Assembly (NCBI RefSeq): GCF_008728515.1
Contig: NC_044976.1
Location: forward strand, 218,055,467 to 218,119,466
Origin: Papio anubis
Lineage: Eukaryota; Chordata; Mammalia; Primates; Cercopithecidae
Direction: 5' to 3'
Length of the DNA: 64,000 nucleotides
The position numbers and the translations under genes were made by a program. Position 1 is the stretch's first letter; each line of letters opens with the position of its first letter. The notes beneath the pieces are model-generated. The model was not told the origin of the DNA and ran no database searches. It saw only the letters and a list, made by a program, of their open reading frames with translations. Shown here piece by piece: positions 35,357-48,404 of the stretch.

Positions 35357-35690
35357 AGGACAGGAAGAGTGGCTATTTTTGTAATCTCAGCACTTTGGGA
35401 GGCCAAGGCAGGAGGATCACTTGAGCCCAGACTGGGCAATATGGTGAGACTTCATCTATATAAAAAATAAAAATAATAATAAAATTAGCTAGGCATGGTG
35501 GCATGTACCAGTAGCTGGCATGTACCCAGCTACTGAGGAGGCTGAGGTGGGAGGATTGCTTGAGCCCAGGAAGACGAGGCTGTACTGAGCCATAATCACA
35601 CCACTGAATTCTGTCACACAGCCTGTGTGACAGAGTGAGACCTTGTTTTAATCTAAAAGAAAAAGAAAATAACAAGAAACACCAGAAAAA
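35357..35690 (+). repeat. Old Alu (AluJ-like)
   Basis: Diverged full-length Alu with an AAAGAAAA tail. Confidence 0.9.
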
Positions 35691-35699
35691 AAAAATAGA

Positions 35700-36335
35700 A
35701 TGTGAAGAGTACAAGGTTTAGGAGTATGTTGTTAAACAGGGATTAATAAGCCAAGTCCTTACAAAGGAGAGCCTGCTAGCCGGACTCAACACTCCTGACA
35801 AAGATTCTCTCCCTCACCAAGCTAGCCAGGCTCTGCTGAGCCCTCTTCTCAACTAGACCTCAACCTTGACCGATAAAGACTTGAACAAAACAGTTACATC
35901 ATTTCTAAGAGCTCAAGTCTACATCCCTAGGATAACCCCAGCCTTCCTTAACGTCTGGTCTGAAAAAAACTAAGGTTGCCAGAAGAATTTACTGTTTAAG
36001 CTGATGCCTGAAAATAGGAGCCCTGTCTCCCAGTCTCTGTGGGAAGCTAGGAGCATAACTTCAGTAAGCACCAGTTAACAAACCCAGGTGGGTTTCAAAT
36101 GGACCAACCTCTTCTTACTTCTTTTTGCAATTTTTCACTTCTCTACTCTATGGAGCCCCTGCTCACTCCCCCTCCCTAGTCCTGTATTCTCCCTTTTAAA
36201 TGGCCAGTCACCCTTGTATAAAGAGAAGTCATGTTCAGTTCACACTTTACTCGTTCCCTATTGCAATCATATGTTACTAATTAAAATGTGTGCCGACCCT
36301 TTTATAGCGGTGTGAGCATATGGTCCCAGAGACTC
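35700..36335. repeat. Possible ERV-derived segment
   Basis: Its last part (36202-36327) is the inverted partner of ERV leader-like DNA at 37536-37660. The rest has an LTR-like look ('gaagctaggagcataactt') but was not assigned. Confidence 0.4.
36202..36327. repeat. Inverted-repeat arm 1 (partner at 37536-37660)
   Basis: About 125 bp whose reverse complement closely matches 37536-37660 (shared core GAAGTCATGTTCAGTTCAC). The loop is about 1.2 kb. Confidence 0.9.
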
Positions 36336-36455
36336 AGGGGGCTGAGGTGTGAAGATCACTTGAGGCTAAGAGTTCAAGATGAACCCAGGAAACATAGCAA
36401 TACACACTTCCCATCCCCGTCTCTATACTAAACAAACAAACAAATAAATAAATAT
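36320..36455 (+). repeat. Alu-monomer fragment with (AAAC/AAAT)n tail
   Basis: 'Ggtcccagagactcaggggg', 'gaagatcacttgaggc' and an AAACAAACAAATAAATA tail mark an isolated Alu part. Confidence 0.75.
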
Positions 36456-37117
36456 GTTCTTACAACTTAACTAGTGTCCAGCTCTGTTTCTCTTTGAAAC
36501 CCCCACCCCTCCTGGGAATCGGATCTTCCAAGGCCCCTACTGATTATTACAAAATACTCAGGAGAGTTCCAGGGCATTTAACACTGCTAACAGATCAGGT
36601 CTCCACATCATATTGATCAGGCTTTGAGCTACACCATGCTGACCTAGTGAGATGCCAAATTAGGGGAAAACAATGTGTTATAATAAACAACAACAAAAAA
36701 CACTATGAAAAACTAAAATCTTATTTACAAAAAGGGAGCAAAGGGGTAGCTACAAACCACCTGGAACCACACACCTATGTCAGGGTCCAACATGAACTCA
36801 GTGCTCAGTCACCCAGACCCCACGGCCATGGCTGGAGGGTGCTGTTTCTACTTTAAAAGATCCATAAGATTTACAGACTTATGAAGAGTAAAAGGAGTCA
36901 AATTCCTGAGACCTGATAGAGGCAAACCCTAAGAAAAAGTGGGGCTAACAGGAAGATGAGAAGTGTAAGGTAATGGATGTGCTTTGGTCAAGGATAGGCC
37001 GAGGGAAACATCCAGTGACTCAGCGAGTTTGGAGTGCAGGTGTGTAACTCCACTTGGTATCACAGCTATGTACCCATCACACAGGAAAGCCATCATCTGA
37101 CTCTCAGACACTATTGT
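36456..37117. other. Intergenic, unassigned
   Basis: No gene, repeat or site recognised with confidence. Confidence 0.45.
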
Positions 37118-37510
37118 CTGTCACAGGTATAATTGCCCTGCTGACACTGTACAAGCTGGCTCGCACTCATGCCCCAAGAAAGAGAAAGTCAGAGCAGTTC
37201 ATCTTTGTAGACAGACAGGCGGAGCCAGAGTACAGCTTAGTTCACTCTAGCCCAGAGAGAGAAAGAGTGAAGCTGCTGACCCTGAAAGGAGAGCTGGCCA
37301 CGCAGCTGTGTGTGGGAGCTGCCGGATTAAGCAGCTGAGACAGGGCGAGCAGTGTGAGAGCTACTGTGAGTAAGCTGCTGATGAGAGAGCTGCTGAATAA
37401 AACCACCTTTCACCTGCCTGTGGCCCCCCGAGTGTTCTTGCGGTTATCTGCTCATCCACCCTCTCCCTTCGGACCTCAGCATGAGTGGAACCAGACCCCA
37501 AGGATAACAT
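37118..37510 (+). repeat. Probable ERV1-type LTR
   Basis: A poly(A)-signal-like TGAATAAAACC and a CCCTCTCCCTTCGG-type U5 lead to 'aaggataaca', followed by a TTTGGCAGAGTC stretch that looks like a primer-binding site and leader. The 5' boundary and family are uncertain. Confidence 0.5.
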
Positions 37511-37535
37511 TTGGCAGAGTCATGAACCTGACAAG

Positions 37536-37660
37536 GGACCATATGCTCGCACCACTGTGCCAGGGTCAGTACAAATTTTAATTGGTAACATATGATTGCA
37601 ATAGAGAACGAGTAAAGTGTGAACTGAACATGACTTCCCTTTGCACAAAGGTGACTAGCC
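37536..37660. repeat. Inverted-repeat arm 2 (partner at 36202-36327)
   Basis: Lies directly after the LTR-like segment and reads as its ERV leader. The reverse-complement copy at 36202-36327 suggests two pieces of one ERV family in opposite orientation. Confidence 0.9.
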
Positions 37661-39274
37661 AGTCTCAGCTGGTCTGGTTACAAAGGTAAATTTTCACTGC
37701 AAGCATCTTATTTCTTAAAGGTAAGCAGAGTTAGGGAAGCGTAGAAATTCAGCTATGACACGTAGGCATTCCACCAGGTAACATCAATGCAGGCTGGGCT
37801 TTGGAATCATGTAAAACTGTGTGTGTTGTCTCTGTGTGCAAAGGGGATTAAAGTATTTAACTAGAAACTAATACATTTGGCTTTGGATTCTAATTAAATA
37901 TTTAGAGGTGTGTATACATTTGGGGAATTGTAATTTGTTAAATCCATATGCAGATATTTAGAGGATCATTGATGGTTTACTAAGATCAGTGAAATGGCGA
38001 TGAAACAGCACGTGGGAGATCTCAGGAATTACAAAATCATCACCAGTGATAAACTCCACGGGCTGTAAGGTGTGATACACAGTTCTACTTCTTCCTTCTC
38101 AGAAGGAGAGAGAGGACAGGTAGAAGGGAGACTCCACAGTCCTGCGGGGAACAGATGGAGAGGGGAGGCTTGTCCATTCTCAGCAACACGCCAAGCAATG
38201 GCTCTTGTAGCTGGGTGGACAGAGACCCAGAACCAGAATCAGTCTCTCCCCGGGGTAGGGCAGGAGTGTGGAACACTGGTTTTATTTCTCTGTCTGGGCA
38301 AAGCCAGTGGGGAGAGAGTCACAGGTCCCAGGTGCTGTCCCTCCTTCTTGCCACTGACTTGAATCTCCACTTGGCAACTTCTCAAAGATGTGCTCTTCCC
38401 AGGGCAGGAAAAGGAAAAGCACCACATCAGCGTTCAAAGGTCAAGCAGTGGAGCGGAGACCGGGCCAGGGGTTCTGGGCAGCTCTGAGTGATGGGCAGGA
38501 ATGACACCAGAAAGCCTGCCTAACTCTGTGCCTGGTGGCGGTGAGCTCAGCCTCTGGCAATGCCCATTTCCAACGCCTGCAAGCGGAAGTGACTCCTGCC
38601 CACCCCCAGCCCTTTACTAAGAGCAATTAGGACAGTCCTGCATCTCTCTCGCAAAGCGGTGGTCTAGGGAAGACCTGGCTGTTCCCCACCACGCCAAACT
38701 CCGGGCCCCACACCCTGGATGCCACTCGGTGGCTTGCTGTGGACCACTGTCTAGTAATTTACAGGCGCTCTGGAAAACCTGAAGAAAGGCATTCTCCCCG
38801 CAGGCTCAGGCTCTGCCTCACTGTCCGGCCTTGGAACTACCACTGGTCCACTCTGGACCTCAGACTCTTCATTTATACAATGAAGTCGTGCTCCCAATTA
38901 TCCCCACAACCTTTACATTTCTAGCTCCTCGGAGAGGAGGGGATACACACATTCCGAGATGTCACTCCTCATTCAGAAGTCACATGGGGAGCCCCAGGAA
39001 TAAGAATGCACAGCCCGCAACTTTAAAGGGCTGGCAGTTTGACAAGGACGCAGAGACGTAATGTATAGTAGTAGATACAGATCCTTGTACATTTGTTCAC
39101 ACCCATAGAATGCACAGCGCCAGGCTGAAACCCAAAGTAGACGACGGACTTTGGGTGAAAATGATGATACAATGTAAGGAATGCACCACGACGCATGTGT
39201 AGGGGGCATATGGGAAACCTCTGTACCTTCCTCTCAAGTTTTCCATGAGCCTAAAACTGCTCTAAAAACAAAGT
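37661..39274. other. Intergenic, mostly unique
   Basis: Moderate GC. No exon with matching splice sites or known protein was recognised; overlapping short ORFs near 38.1-38.5 kb have no family. Confidence 0.5.
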
Positions 39275-39412
39275 AGTCCTTGTCCAGGCACAGTGGCATG
39301 TGCCTGTAGTTCCAGCTACTCAGGAGGCTGAAGAGGGAGGATCCCTTGAGCCCAGGAGGTTGTGGCCAGGCTGCGCAACAGAGTGAGGTCCGGTCTCAAA
39401 AAAAAAAAAGTC
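39275..39412 (+). repeat. Alu monomer (FLAM-like)
   Basis: 'Ggcacagtggcatgtgcctg' to an A12 tail; one monomer only. Confidence 0.85.
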
Positions 39413-39439
39413 TTTAATTTTAAATAAATTATCGTAATT

Positions 39440-39748
39440 CGGCCAGTTACAGTGGCTCATGCCTGTAATCCCAGCACTTTGGGAGGCCAAGGCGGGCAGA
39501 TCACGAGGTCACAAGATCAAGACCATCCTGGCTAACACGGTTAAACCCCATCTCTACTAAAAATACAAAAAAAATTCGCTGGGCGTGGTGGTGGGCGCCT
39601 GTAGTCCCAGCTACTCAGGAGATTGAGGCAGGAGAATGGTGTTAACCCGGGAGGCGGAGCTTGCAGTGAGCAGAGACCGTGCGCCACTGCACTCCAGCCT
39701 GGGCGACAGAGCGAGGCTCTGTCTCAAAAAAAAGAAAGAAAAGAAAAC
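39440..39748 (+). repeat. AluY-like element
   Basis: Full length, low divergence, with a mixed A/GAAA tail. Confidence 0.95.
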
Positions 39749-42700
39749 TGCTAAAAGAGTAGGTTTCCAATGTTCTCACCATAAATAGTAAGTGTATGAG
39801 GTAATGGATATATTAATTAGCTTGATTTAGTCTTTCCACAGGGTCTACATATATCAATCTGTTGTACTCTGAGAGACTTTCTCAGGTTATGCTTCAGCTG
39901 TCACTGTGGACTTCCAGCTTCAGGGTTTCCTGGGGGGACGGGCTGCCCTCTTCTACCTCCAGGTAAGACTGATCCAAGCCAGCATGTAGCAGTGCTCCGT
40001 GAGGTGGACACACCAGAGACACACAGGGATGGCCCAGGACCCTGGAAGCAGAGGGCATCAGTTCTCAGCTCAGCCCCCGACCACTGCCTGGGGCACACGC
40101 CTCACCGAGTCAGGTGACTGCATCTGCAGCTGCCTTATGCACCCTTTGCTGGCAGCTTGTGCAGAGTAAACAAGAGAAAAAAAAAAAAAAAAAAGTCAAT
40201 CCTGTCTGTACATACGTGATAGCTGCATTCTTGGAAAATTCAGTCCAAAAGCTATGTTGCCAAATGCCTTGCCTTTGTATGTAAAACTGCTTTAGATTCT
40301 AAGCCCCAATCATTATAACTTCTGTCCACCTAGACGTTCTACAGTCTATGAGAGACTGGGACAATCTTTTGTTGTTCAAGACCATTCCCAAAGTTACAGG
40401 AGGTCTGACGTCCCTATTTCCTGCCCATGAAATGGCATGAATCACCACTGCCACCAATAATCATTGTTATCATGCTAAAACACCTCCATAAATCAGCAAA
40501 ACACTTCCCAGGGGATTGCACCTCCCTGCTGACAACGGCTACCCGATGTTAAAGGGTTTCGTTAATGAAAAGGTCAATATTGACAGAAATAAAAAAGAAC
40601 ACATCCATCAGCTCTGATTGGTGCATGAGATGGGAGTTAATAGCCACAGATCTCCAAAAGAACATGTCAATAATTGTATAATCATATCTTGGTGTATCAG
40701 TCACATGGATTAGATTGTGTTGCAGTAGAAACCTTCACACCCTAAGTTCCAGGGGCCTAAGTATCTCCCCCACACGCCATGTCTGATGGGCATTGACAGA
40801 AGCAGGCTGCTCATCCTTCCATCTCAGCACCTCCACCTGGTAGAACTTTACCTTCCCATATGACTTCATTTTCACACTGCAGTAGAAAGAGGATGAGGTG
40901 AACCTCCTAAAGTGGCTTCTGAAGCTTTCCCTGAAACGTGACAAATGTCACTTCTTGCCAAAGCGAGTGAAGTGCAATCCAACACACATTCAGGAGGGAA
41001 ATAAATAAATATTTAGTGACTAGCTCCAATGGCTGCTCTGATGGATTCCAACTCAGTGCCCACTTACTAACTGTGCAACATGCGCATATTGCTTGGCCTT
41101 TCAAATCTGTTTCCTCATCAGTAATCGCAGCAAAAATTATAGTAGCTGCTGCTTACCACTCCCTTATTGTGTGTACTAAACATTTGACATTTCACTGGAT
41201 TGACAGAAAACTTACAGGGTGAATGAGGAAAATATATTTTAATGGCAATGTCATGAAAACTAAACAAGATAATCTATGCAAACAATAGCTGGTGCCTTAA
41301 GAATTACAACTGAGTTCAGCTCTGTGAAAGGTACGGTAAGAGGTGGGGAAGAATAGGCCAGGAGGCTCAAGAGAAGACGTCAAGGACGGAGACATAACCT
41401 TCGAGAAGGATATGGGCATTTGGGAAGACAAGACATGAATGCAGAAAACTGTGAGATGTTCTTCTTGCTGTGGCAACTCTGAGGAAGAATAAAAACAGGT
41501 TTTGAGAAAGCAGAAAAGGAAGACTAGGGGACACCAAGCCAGGGTGAAGAATAAGCTGAGGTATAAAGACAGATTGAGATTCCAGGGTCCGGGGGAGGGA
41601 CCCCTACGTCACATGCAGTGAGGGCCTGGAGAAGAGTTTCTGACAGTTCTCAGTTGTGCTGTGCTATCTGGAGTTATCCTCCTAATGGATCTGGGTTTTC
41701 CACATACTTGTAATCAGCTCCAGCTGGCACCAACATGAACACTTGTCTAATCCAATCCCCTCTTTTTCAGATAAGAAATCTGAGGCGCAGCAAAGATACA
41801 AAATCTGGCTGAAACTGAATGACAATTGATCTGGATTTCCTAATTCTCTCTAATGCCTGTTGCCCTCACCCCCACCAACTGCCATCCCTGGCCACTGTCC
41901 CATCTCCCCAGTTCTGAGATGAATATCCAGGAGTGTGCCCTTCTATCCATGCAGGGTCCAGGAGAAGATATTAATATGTCCAGAGAGTCACTGACCCTCC
42001 CTGGGGAACATTATACCCTCCTGCCTCATTGATGTCAGACTTGGTCAAATGACTTGCTCCAATCAGTGCAACGTGAGCAGCAGTGATGTGTGTTCCTCTG
42101 CAGCAAAGATTTGAGGAATAGTGTGTGGTTTGCCGTGCTCCCTTTTCATTCCACATGACAAACAGTGATGCTTCATACAGACTCTTCTCCATCAGCTGGG
42201 TCCCACGTTAAGATGACACAGAGCAGAAATGCAGCTTACTCAGATAACATGAACAAGAAATAAGTATTTAAGGTTTTAGCTTCTGCACCTTGGGTCACTT
42301 GTGATAGCACCGTTACCTAGCCTATCCCGACTGATAAATGTGACACAGCTGTTGTCTCTCACTTGCTGTCGGCACTGTTGGCTAAAGACCGTGAAGATTC
42401 TATGCCACAGCATGTACCTTACACAAAAGTAAAAGGTATGTTTCTACTCTCTAAAACCTCAAGATGTGCAACACAGACCAGGAGTGCAAAAAGGTGGAAT
42501 ACAACTGAGCAGGTGCGTTCATCGACGTGGGGCACATTCAAATGGCCTAATCCTCTGGGCTGTTGATGGATAGTTTTCTTCAGAAGGGTCTTTTGAGAAA
42601 GGTTAGAATAGTGAAGGGTGGTACATCCAATTTTCTCCGTCTAAAGAAAATGGCAGGAAGGAAGAGAAGCCTGGGCAGGGGCAAAGCTGTTCCTTAATCA

Positions 42701-43132
42701 CTCTCATCCCAGGCAAGATGTTTTATTGCTACCCTACCCTTAATAATATATGGATAGACACGGGTCAAAGAGATGAAGAGATGTGAGGGTGTCAGTCATC
42801 CAGTCCCCAGCCTGGGATCACCCACCACTTTCACTACCCCAGGCAGCCAGCCACCCAGGATAACAGGGCCTCGTGGAGTGTCTGCGGGTTCGTGCTCATG
42901 TTGACCAGGGACAGATGGTGTTTGCATCTCTTTCAAGGACAGACCCGTGTCATGCAAAGGTGAAGGAGGAAATAAAGACTCTGCAAACATACTTAATCCC
43001 CACTTATGACACCCATTTGTATAGCTGGCAGCTGACCAATTCATCAAAATTCTGCCCTTCCTGGACATGTAAAATGGGTGCAAAATAACAGGTCAAAGCT
43101 CAAGTGGCCAGGAAGGAACCTGGCTGGGAGAA
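39749..43132. other. Intergenic, mostly unique with old repeat relics
   Basis: A poly(A) run lies at about 40178-40195. A MIR-like piece occurs near 41050-41160 ('ggcctttcaaatctgtttcctcatc'). No gene was recognised. Confidence 0.5.
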
Positions 43133-43324
43133 AATCAGGCTGAGCATGGAGCAGTGTCCACGGTAGAGCCCATCCTAGAGAATCAGGCTGAGCATGGAGC
43201 GGTGTCCACGGTAGAGCCCATCCTAGAGAATCAGGCTGAGCATGGAGCGGTGTCACGGTAAGAGCCCTCCCTAGAGAATCAGGCTGAGCATGGAGCGGTG
43301 TCCGTGGTAGAGCCCATCCTAGAG
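43133..43324. repeat. 48-bp minisatellite, four exact-length copies
   Basis: Units at 43133, 43181, 43229 and 43277, each 48 bp, start AATCAGGCTGAGCATGGAGC. As 48 is divisible by three, the minus strand reads as a 16-residue repeat (PDSLGWALPWTPLHAQ-like), but no gene context supports translation. Confidence 0.95.
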
Positions 43325-43934
43325 AAAGGCACCAGCTGCGCAGCTCCTCATCTGACTTCAGGTTCCTCATGGACCCATCATTATCTGCTATGCTCCTGGT
43401 AAGAACTTGTGCATAAGGGAAGTATGACGCTTAGAGTTTTTCTTATGCAGATTCTAAAGCCAAAGTGCCTGAACTCCAAGCACCTGGAACAGGATGTGGC
43501 ATGACAGGTTCTGAATAAGTTTCAGCTGCTGCTGCTACAATGCTCCCACCCACCACTTCCATGGAGCTTGTAGCCAGAAAGCACTGACATGTTAGGGGTA
43601 GTCCAAACCTGAGACTTGAAAAATGAGTGAAATTCAGATGGGGCTACGGGCCTCTGGTCTATGGAACTCTCACTTCCAGGAGCCCAGAGGGAAAAGAAAA
43701 AGGCAGATGTTGTGTGTGGAGAAGCCACCAGACCAAGCACGAGGATCTCAAACCTGAGTCCCAGCTTTTTTTTGGTTTGGCTCAAGAGGTAGGAACTGAA
43801 CAGCCACAGCTTGGAGGACCAGGGGTGAGGTGTCATCCTGAGGCCTATATTTGCTTAGCCAGAAATGAGGGAGTGTCAAAAATTACAACACATTAGTTTG
43901 AAGATCTCAACTGGCTATTAATTACAATTCTAAT
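43325..43934. other. Intergenic, unassigned
   Basis: No feature recognised. Confidence 0.5.
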
Positions 43935-44232
43935 TTTATTTCATTTTATTGAGACAGTGTCTCACTCTGTTGCCCAGGCTGGAATGCAGTGGTGTAATTA
44001 TGGCTCACTGCAGCCTTGAATTCCGTGGGCTCAAGTAATTCTCCCACCTCAGTCTCCTGAGTAGCTGGGACTACAGGTGTGCACCACCACACCTGGCTAA
44101 TTTTGTTGTTGCTCTTGTACAGACAGGTTCTTGCTATGTTGCTCAGCTGGTCTCAAACGCCTGGCCTCAAGCAATCCTCCCACCACACCCTCCCAATGTC
44201 CTAGAATTATAGGCATGAGCTGCTCCCCCAAC
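43935..44232 (-). repeat. Old Alu (AluJ-like)
   Basis: Minus-strand Alu starting 'ttattgagacagtgtctcac', diverged. Confidence 0.9.
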
Positions 44233-44299
44233 CTATTTGCGATTCTATAAAATAGAATGAATGTTCCCATGACCTGAGCAGGGGAGATTGACTTTGTTG

Positions 44300-45390
44300 A
44301 TGAAAAGAGTTCGACTCTGTAAAATATTTGAAAAGATTTATTCTGAGCCAAATATAAGAAATATAACCCATGACACAGTCGCAGGGAGTCCTGAGAACAT
44401 TTGCCGAAGGTAGTTGGGCTACAACTCAACTTCATATGTTTTAGGAAGACGTACGACACCAATCGACACATGTAAGACGTACATTGGTTTAGTCCGGAAA
44501 GGTGGAAAACTCAAAGTGGGGCAGGAGGTGGGGCTGGGGGAGAAGAGGCGGGGAAGGAGTAGGTCATAGGTGGATTCAAAGATTTTCTGATTGGCAATTG
44601 GTTGAAAAGTTAAGTTGTTTAAAGACCTGGAATCAATAGGAAGGACTGTCTGGGTTAAGATAAGGGGTTATGATCCCGGCATATGGCTCACGCCTATAAT
44701 CCCAGCACTTTGAGAGGCCGAGGTGGCAGATCACGAGGTCAGGAGTTCAAGACCAGCTTGGCTAACATGGTGAAACCCCATCTCTACTAAAGATACAAAA
44801 AATTAGCCAGGCGTGGTGGTTCACACCTGTAATCCCAGCTACTTGGGAGGCTGAGGCAGGAGAATCACTTGAACCTGGGAGTGGAGGCTGCAGTGAGCCA
44901 AGATCATACCACCGCACTCCAGCCTGGGGAACAGGGCAGACACCATCTCCAGAAAAAAAAAGAGACAAGGGGTTATGAAGACCAAGATTTTTATCATGCA
45001 GATAAAATCTCCAGGTAGGAGATTCTCGACAGAATATAGATTTTTCCTACAAAATAGCTATACAGGGCCTTTTCAAAATATGTCAAAGATACATATTTTG
45101 GGGTAAAATAATTTGATGTCTTTCAGGGCCTGCTATCTGTTATGTTGGTATGTTATTGCTATAAAGAGCTACTATGTCAGTCTTCAGGTCTCTGTTTTAA
45201 TGTTAATGCTGGTCAGTTGTGCCTGAATTCCAAAGAGAGTATGTTATAGTGAGGCATGTCCAACCCCCGCCTCCCATGACGGCCTGAACTAGTTTTTCAG
45301 GTTAACCTCCCAACGCCCTTGTCCAAGAGGAGGGGTCTGTTCAGTTGACTGGGGGCTTAGAATTTTATTTTTGGCTTACAGCTTCATAAA
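44300..45390. repeat. LTR-like element, family not assigned, split by an Alu
   Basis: 'Gactctgtaaaatatttgaaaag', 'attctgagccaaatat', 'tacattggtttagtccggaaagg' and, after the Alu, 'gaggcatgtccaacccccgcc' are familiar from a primate LTR with a repeat-wide spread. Orientation and exact ends are uncertain. Confidence 0.55.
44673..44961 (+). repeat. Alu inside the LTR-like element
   Basis: Perfect target-site duplication AAGGGGTTATG at 44662-44672 and 44967-44977. Confidence 0.95.
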
Positions 45391-47451
45391 CGGAAAAGGG
45401 ATCCAGAAAGCAGAAGAGAGAACTAAAAGAGCATTGGTCATTTCAAAGATACTTCCCTTGTAAAAGTTAAAGCAAAGGGTACTTTCTTATCATGTTAGCT
45501 AAAATTGGCTTGTTTGAGGATCTATTATCTCTCTCTCTTGATTTCCTGACAAGTCAGATCAACAGCTTAGTTTGAGGCTGGGATTGAGGACCTTCAGCAT
45601 GAGTGACTACTTCGGTTTGGTCTTTTGGGCTCAGTGGCGGGGGCTTAGTCTAAACCAATGGCCTGCTATACATTTTATTCAATGGGAGTTAAATAAAGGG
45701 AATCTGTGTTAAAGAGAACGTGTGGTATGGCTCCAGTATCTCTGTCAACCCCAAGGCCTAGAGGGCAGCAGGGCCTCCCACTGGGCAAGGCAGGAGATCA
45801 ATAAAGGGTATTCAGACTGGATGGGCCTCTTCTGGTTAAAGAATGCCCCGGGGCAATGGTTTGTGTTGGGTCCTGAAACCTGAAAGAGAGGTTTAGATAG
45901 CCTTTTCTGAGCAATCTGCATGCCCTCTTATCTTAGTTCATTTATTGGTGCCATGTGTTTAGCAGAACAAATGGCTCCAAGACCTATCCTTCCTTAGTAT
46001 AGCTGATTTACAGAGGAGTTATTGGGAATTAACTGTCTGGAGCCACAGCTGTCGATATCAGCCCTCACTATGAATTAAAGTCATATGTGGATCTTTAAAC
46101 ATATATCCATGTCCAGTTTATCCTCACAGATTCTGATCTAAACTGCCGGGAGAGGAGCCTTAGCAACTTTATTATTTAAGTTGGGCCTGGAATGCTGAAT
46201 GTGTCGGTAAAATGGCAGATGTATAAGAAGTGCTCAGAAACGTGCCCCGCATTCTGTGGTCCAGCAGGGATCCCTGAAGGTGACTCTGCCCTTTCAGGAC
46301 AGCCACCGTCCTTGCGACCTCCCAGGAAATGGCTCCTCAGGGGAACCAAGATCCACGCCCTGCACCTCGCCCAACTCAGCAAGATGGAAACTCTCCTCTA
46401 GACTGTTACAGCCAGGAACACAGGGCTTCCTCTCCCCAGTGCTCCCAGTCCGGGGCACATTTCTGTCAACCTACATTGACAGAGAGGGAGACTCTCTAAC
46501 GAAAATGATGTTTATTTAGGAATAGAATTGCAATGGGAATATATGTGTCATAGAAAACTATGTGTGTATTCAGGGAGGTAACAGAAGACAGTAGTTTTAA
46601 ATGAAAAGTGAGGAGGATTACATAATTGTTTTGAGCTAACTGTCCTTGGCTACAAGAATCAAATAATAAAGGTGGTGCCAGTCTGAGGTTGGACAAGCAG
46701 TTGCTGGGCAGACGTCCACGCAGAATTATATTTTTGTGTAAGGTTGTGATGGCCTTTGTGCAAGGCTGTGGTTTTTGCAGAGCCTTTTGTAATAGTTCTT
46801 CTTGTCAGGCATTTTTGTATGAGAACTCTCTGTTCACAGCCTTTTCTGGCTCTTTTTGTCAGAGCTTTTCACACAAGGGACTTGTTTTGATTCTGGTAAC
46901 TTTCACACTTTCCGGAGTAGGAAGTTAGCATGTCTCATCCTACCCCCAGCTTCTTCCTACTGAGGATAATAAATTCCAGGCGAGTATGGCTGACAGGTGA
47001 AGACTCCCTTCTTCCTTGCCACTCCTAGTCATGGGATAGAGAGGATTGACCTTGAGAATACTGCACATACTGCAAATACGGAGGCCCCAGTCACCATTGC
47101 CCTAGTTCACTGGAAGCAGTCCCATGCCAATAAAAGCCAATCTGAGAAATTCTAGGGCTGCTGCACACTGTTCTACTAAGTGTTCATCTCCTAAAGTGGA
47201 GGCGTCACTCAGGAGAAGCATGCCATGGCCTCCAGAGCCATGGCTCCGAGATTTTTACCCAGGGGCAGAAGCAGGCTATAGAACAGAGAGCTCCAGCTTT
47301 GTTTCTTTGAGTAGAAAACTCAAAGGAACAAACCTCACTTGTAACTGAGTGTGAAGTTCAAGTCTAAGAGTCCTGTAAATATAGGGGGAATAAGGCAGTG
47401 GAGGTTGTGGTGAAAGACAGCTGGGAAGCAATTAGTAGATTCATTGAAGAT
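45391..47451. other. Intergenic, unassigned (part probably ERV-derived)
   Basis: 45.4-45.9 kb looks like decayed ERV flank. The rest is unique. No gene recognised. Confidence 0.45.
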
Positions 47452-47812
47452 TGCTATGGACTGAATGCTTGTGTTCCCCCAAAATCGGTATGTTGAAATT
47501 ATAACTCCCAATGTGATGATATTAGGAGATGGGGCCTTCGGGAGGTCATTAGATCCTGAGGGTGGAGCCCTCGTGAATGGGATTAGTGACCTTATAAAAG
47601 GGGCCTCAGCTCTTTCACCTTCTTTCCACCGTGTGAAGACACAATGAGAAGTCAACAGTCTGCAACCTGAAGAGGGCCTTCACCAGAACCTGACCATGCT
47701 GGCATCCTGATCTTGGACTTTCAGTGTCCAGAACTGTGAGAAATACATTTCTTTTGTCTCTAAGCCACCTAGTTTATAATATTTTGTAATAGCACACCAA
47801 GCTGACTAAGAC
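47452..47812 (+). repeat. MLT1-type MaLR LTR
   Basis: 'Gctatggactgaatgcttgtg', 'gatattaggagatggggcc' and 'tttctgt.. taagccaccta' type end; well preserved outline. Confidence 0.85.
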
Positions 47813-48404
47813 AGAAATATAGGCTGAACTGCAGGCGGGCTAGTTTGCCAGAGAGAAACAAGAGACAAGACAGCTTCAAAGAGCCCTCCTGGAGTCACAA
47901 CATATTTCAGTAACTTTGGCAACTGTCCCTTCAAAGGAGCCTGAGTTTGATTAGCTAAGCCTATAAGGCAATGTATGCCCAGAGCATTGTTAAAAACAGC
48001 TGAGTAATCAGCCTCCAATTACGGAGTTTAACAGCTGAGTAAGGTCAGGAACAGAGAGTGAAAAAGCAATCTGCCAAAACCACTGTCGTCGCACAGTGAC
48101 TGTGGGCATACCAAAGGTTGTGTGCTACGAGGAGCAACGTTAGAGGCTTCCCACTGCAGGGGATGGGGAAGGAGGAGGGTGGTGGTGAGAGAATAGGCTT
48201 CATGAAAATAATCCAGCTAAGCACTACACAAATAAGCAGGAAATAACAATCACAAGCCCACCAGAGGTGGCGGGCACACCTGGAGTTGCTTGAATACGTG
48301 ATCCAAAATGTCCAGTTTCCAGCAAAAGTTATGAGACATGCAAAGAAACAGAACATATGGCCCATAAACTAAAGAAAAATCAGGAAACAGAAACTGCCTA
48401 TGTG
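47813..48404. other. Intergenic, unassigned
   Basis: No feature recognised. Confidence 0.45.

Noticed and set aside
43044..43370. Repeat protein from the 48-bp units
   Set aside because: Frame is open because the period is divisible by three; no promoter, splice or family evidence.
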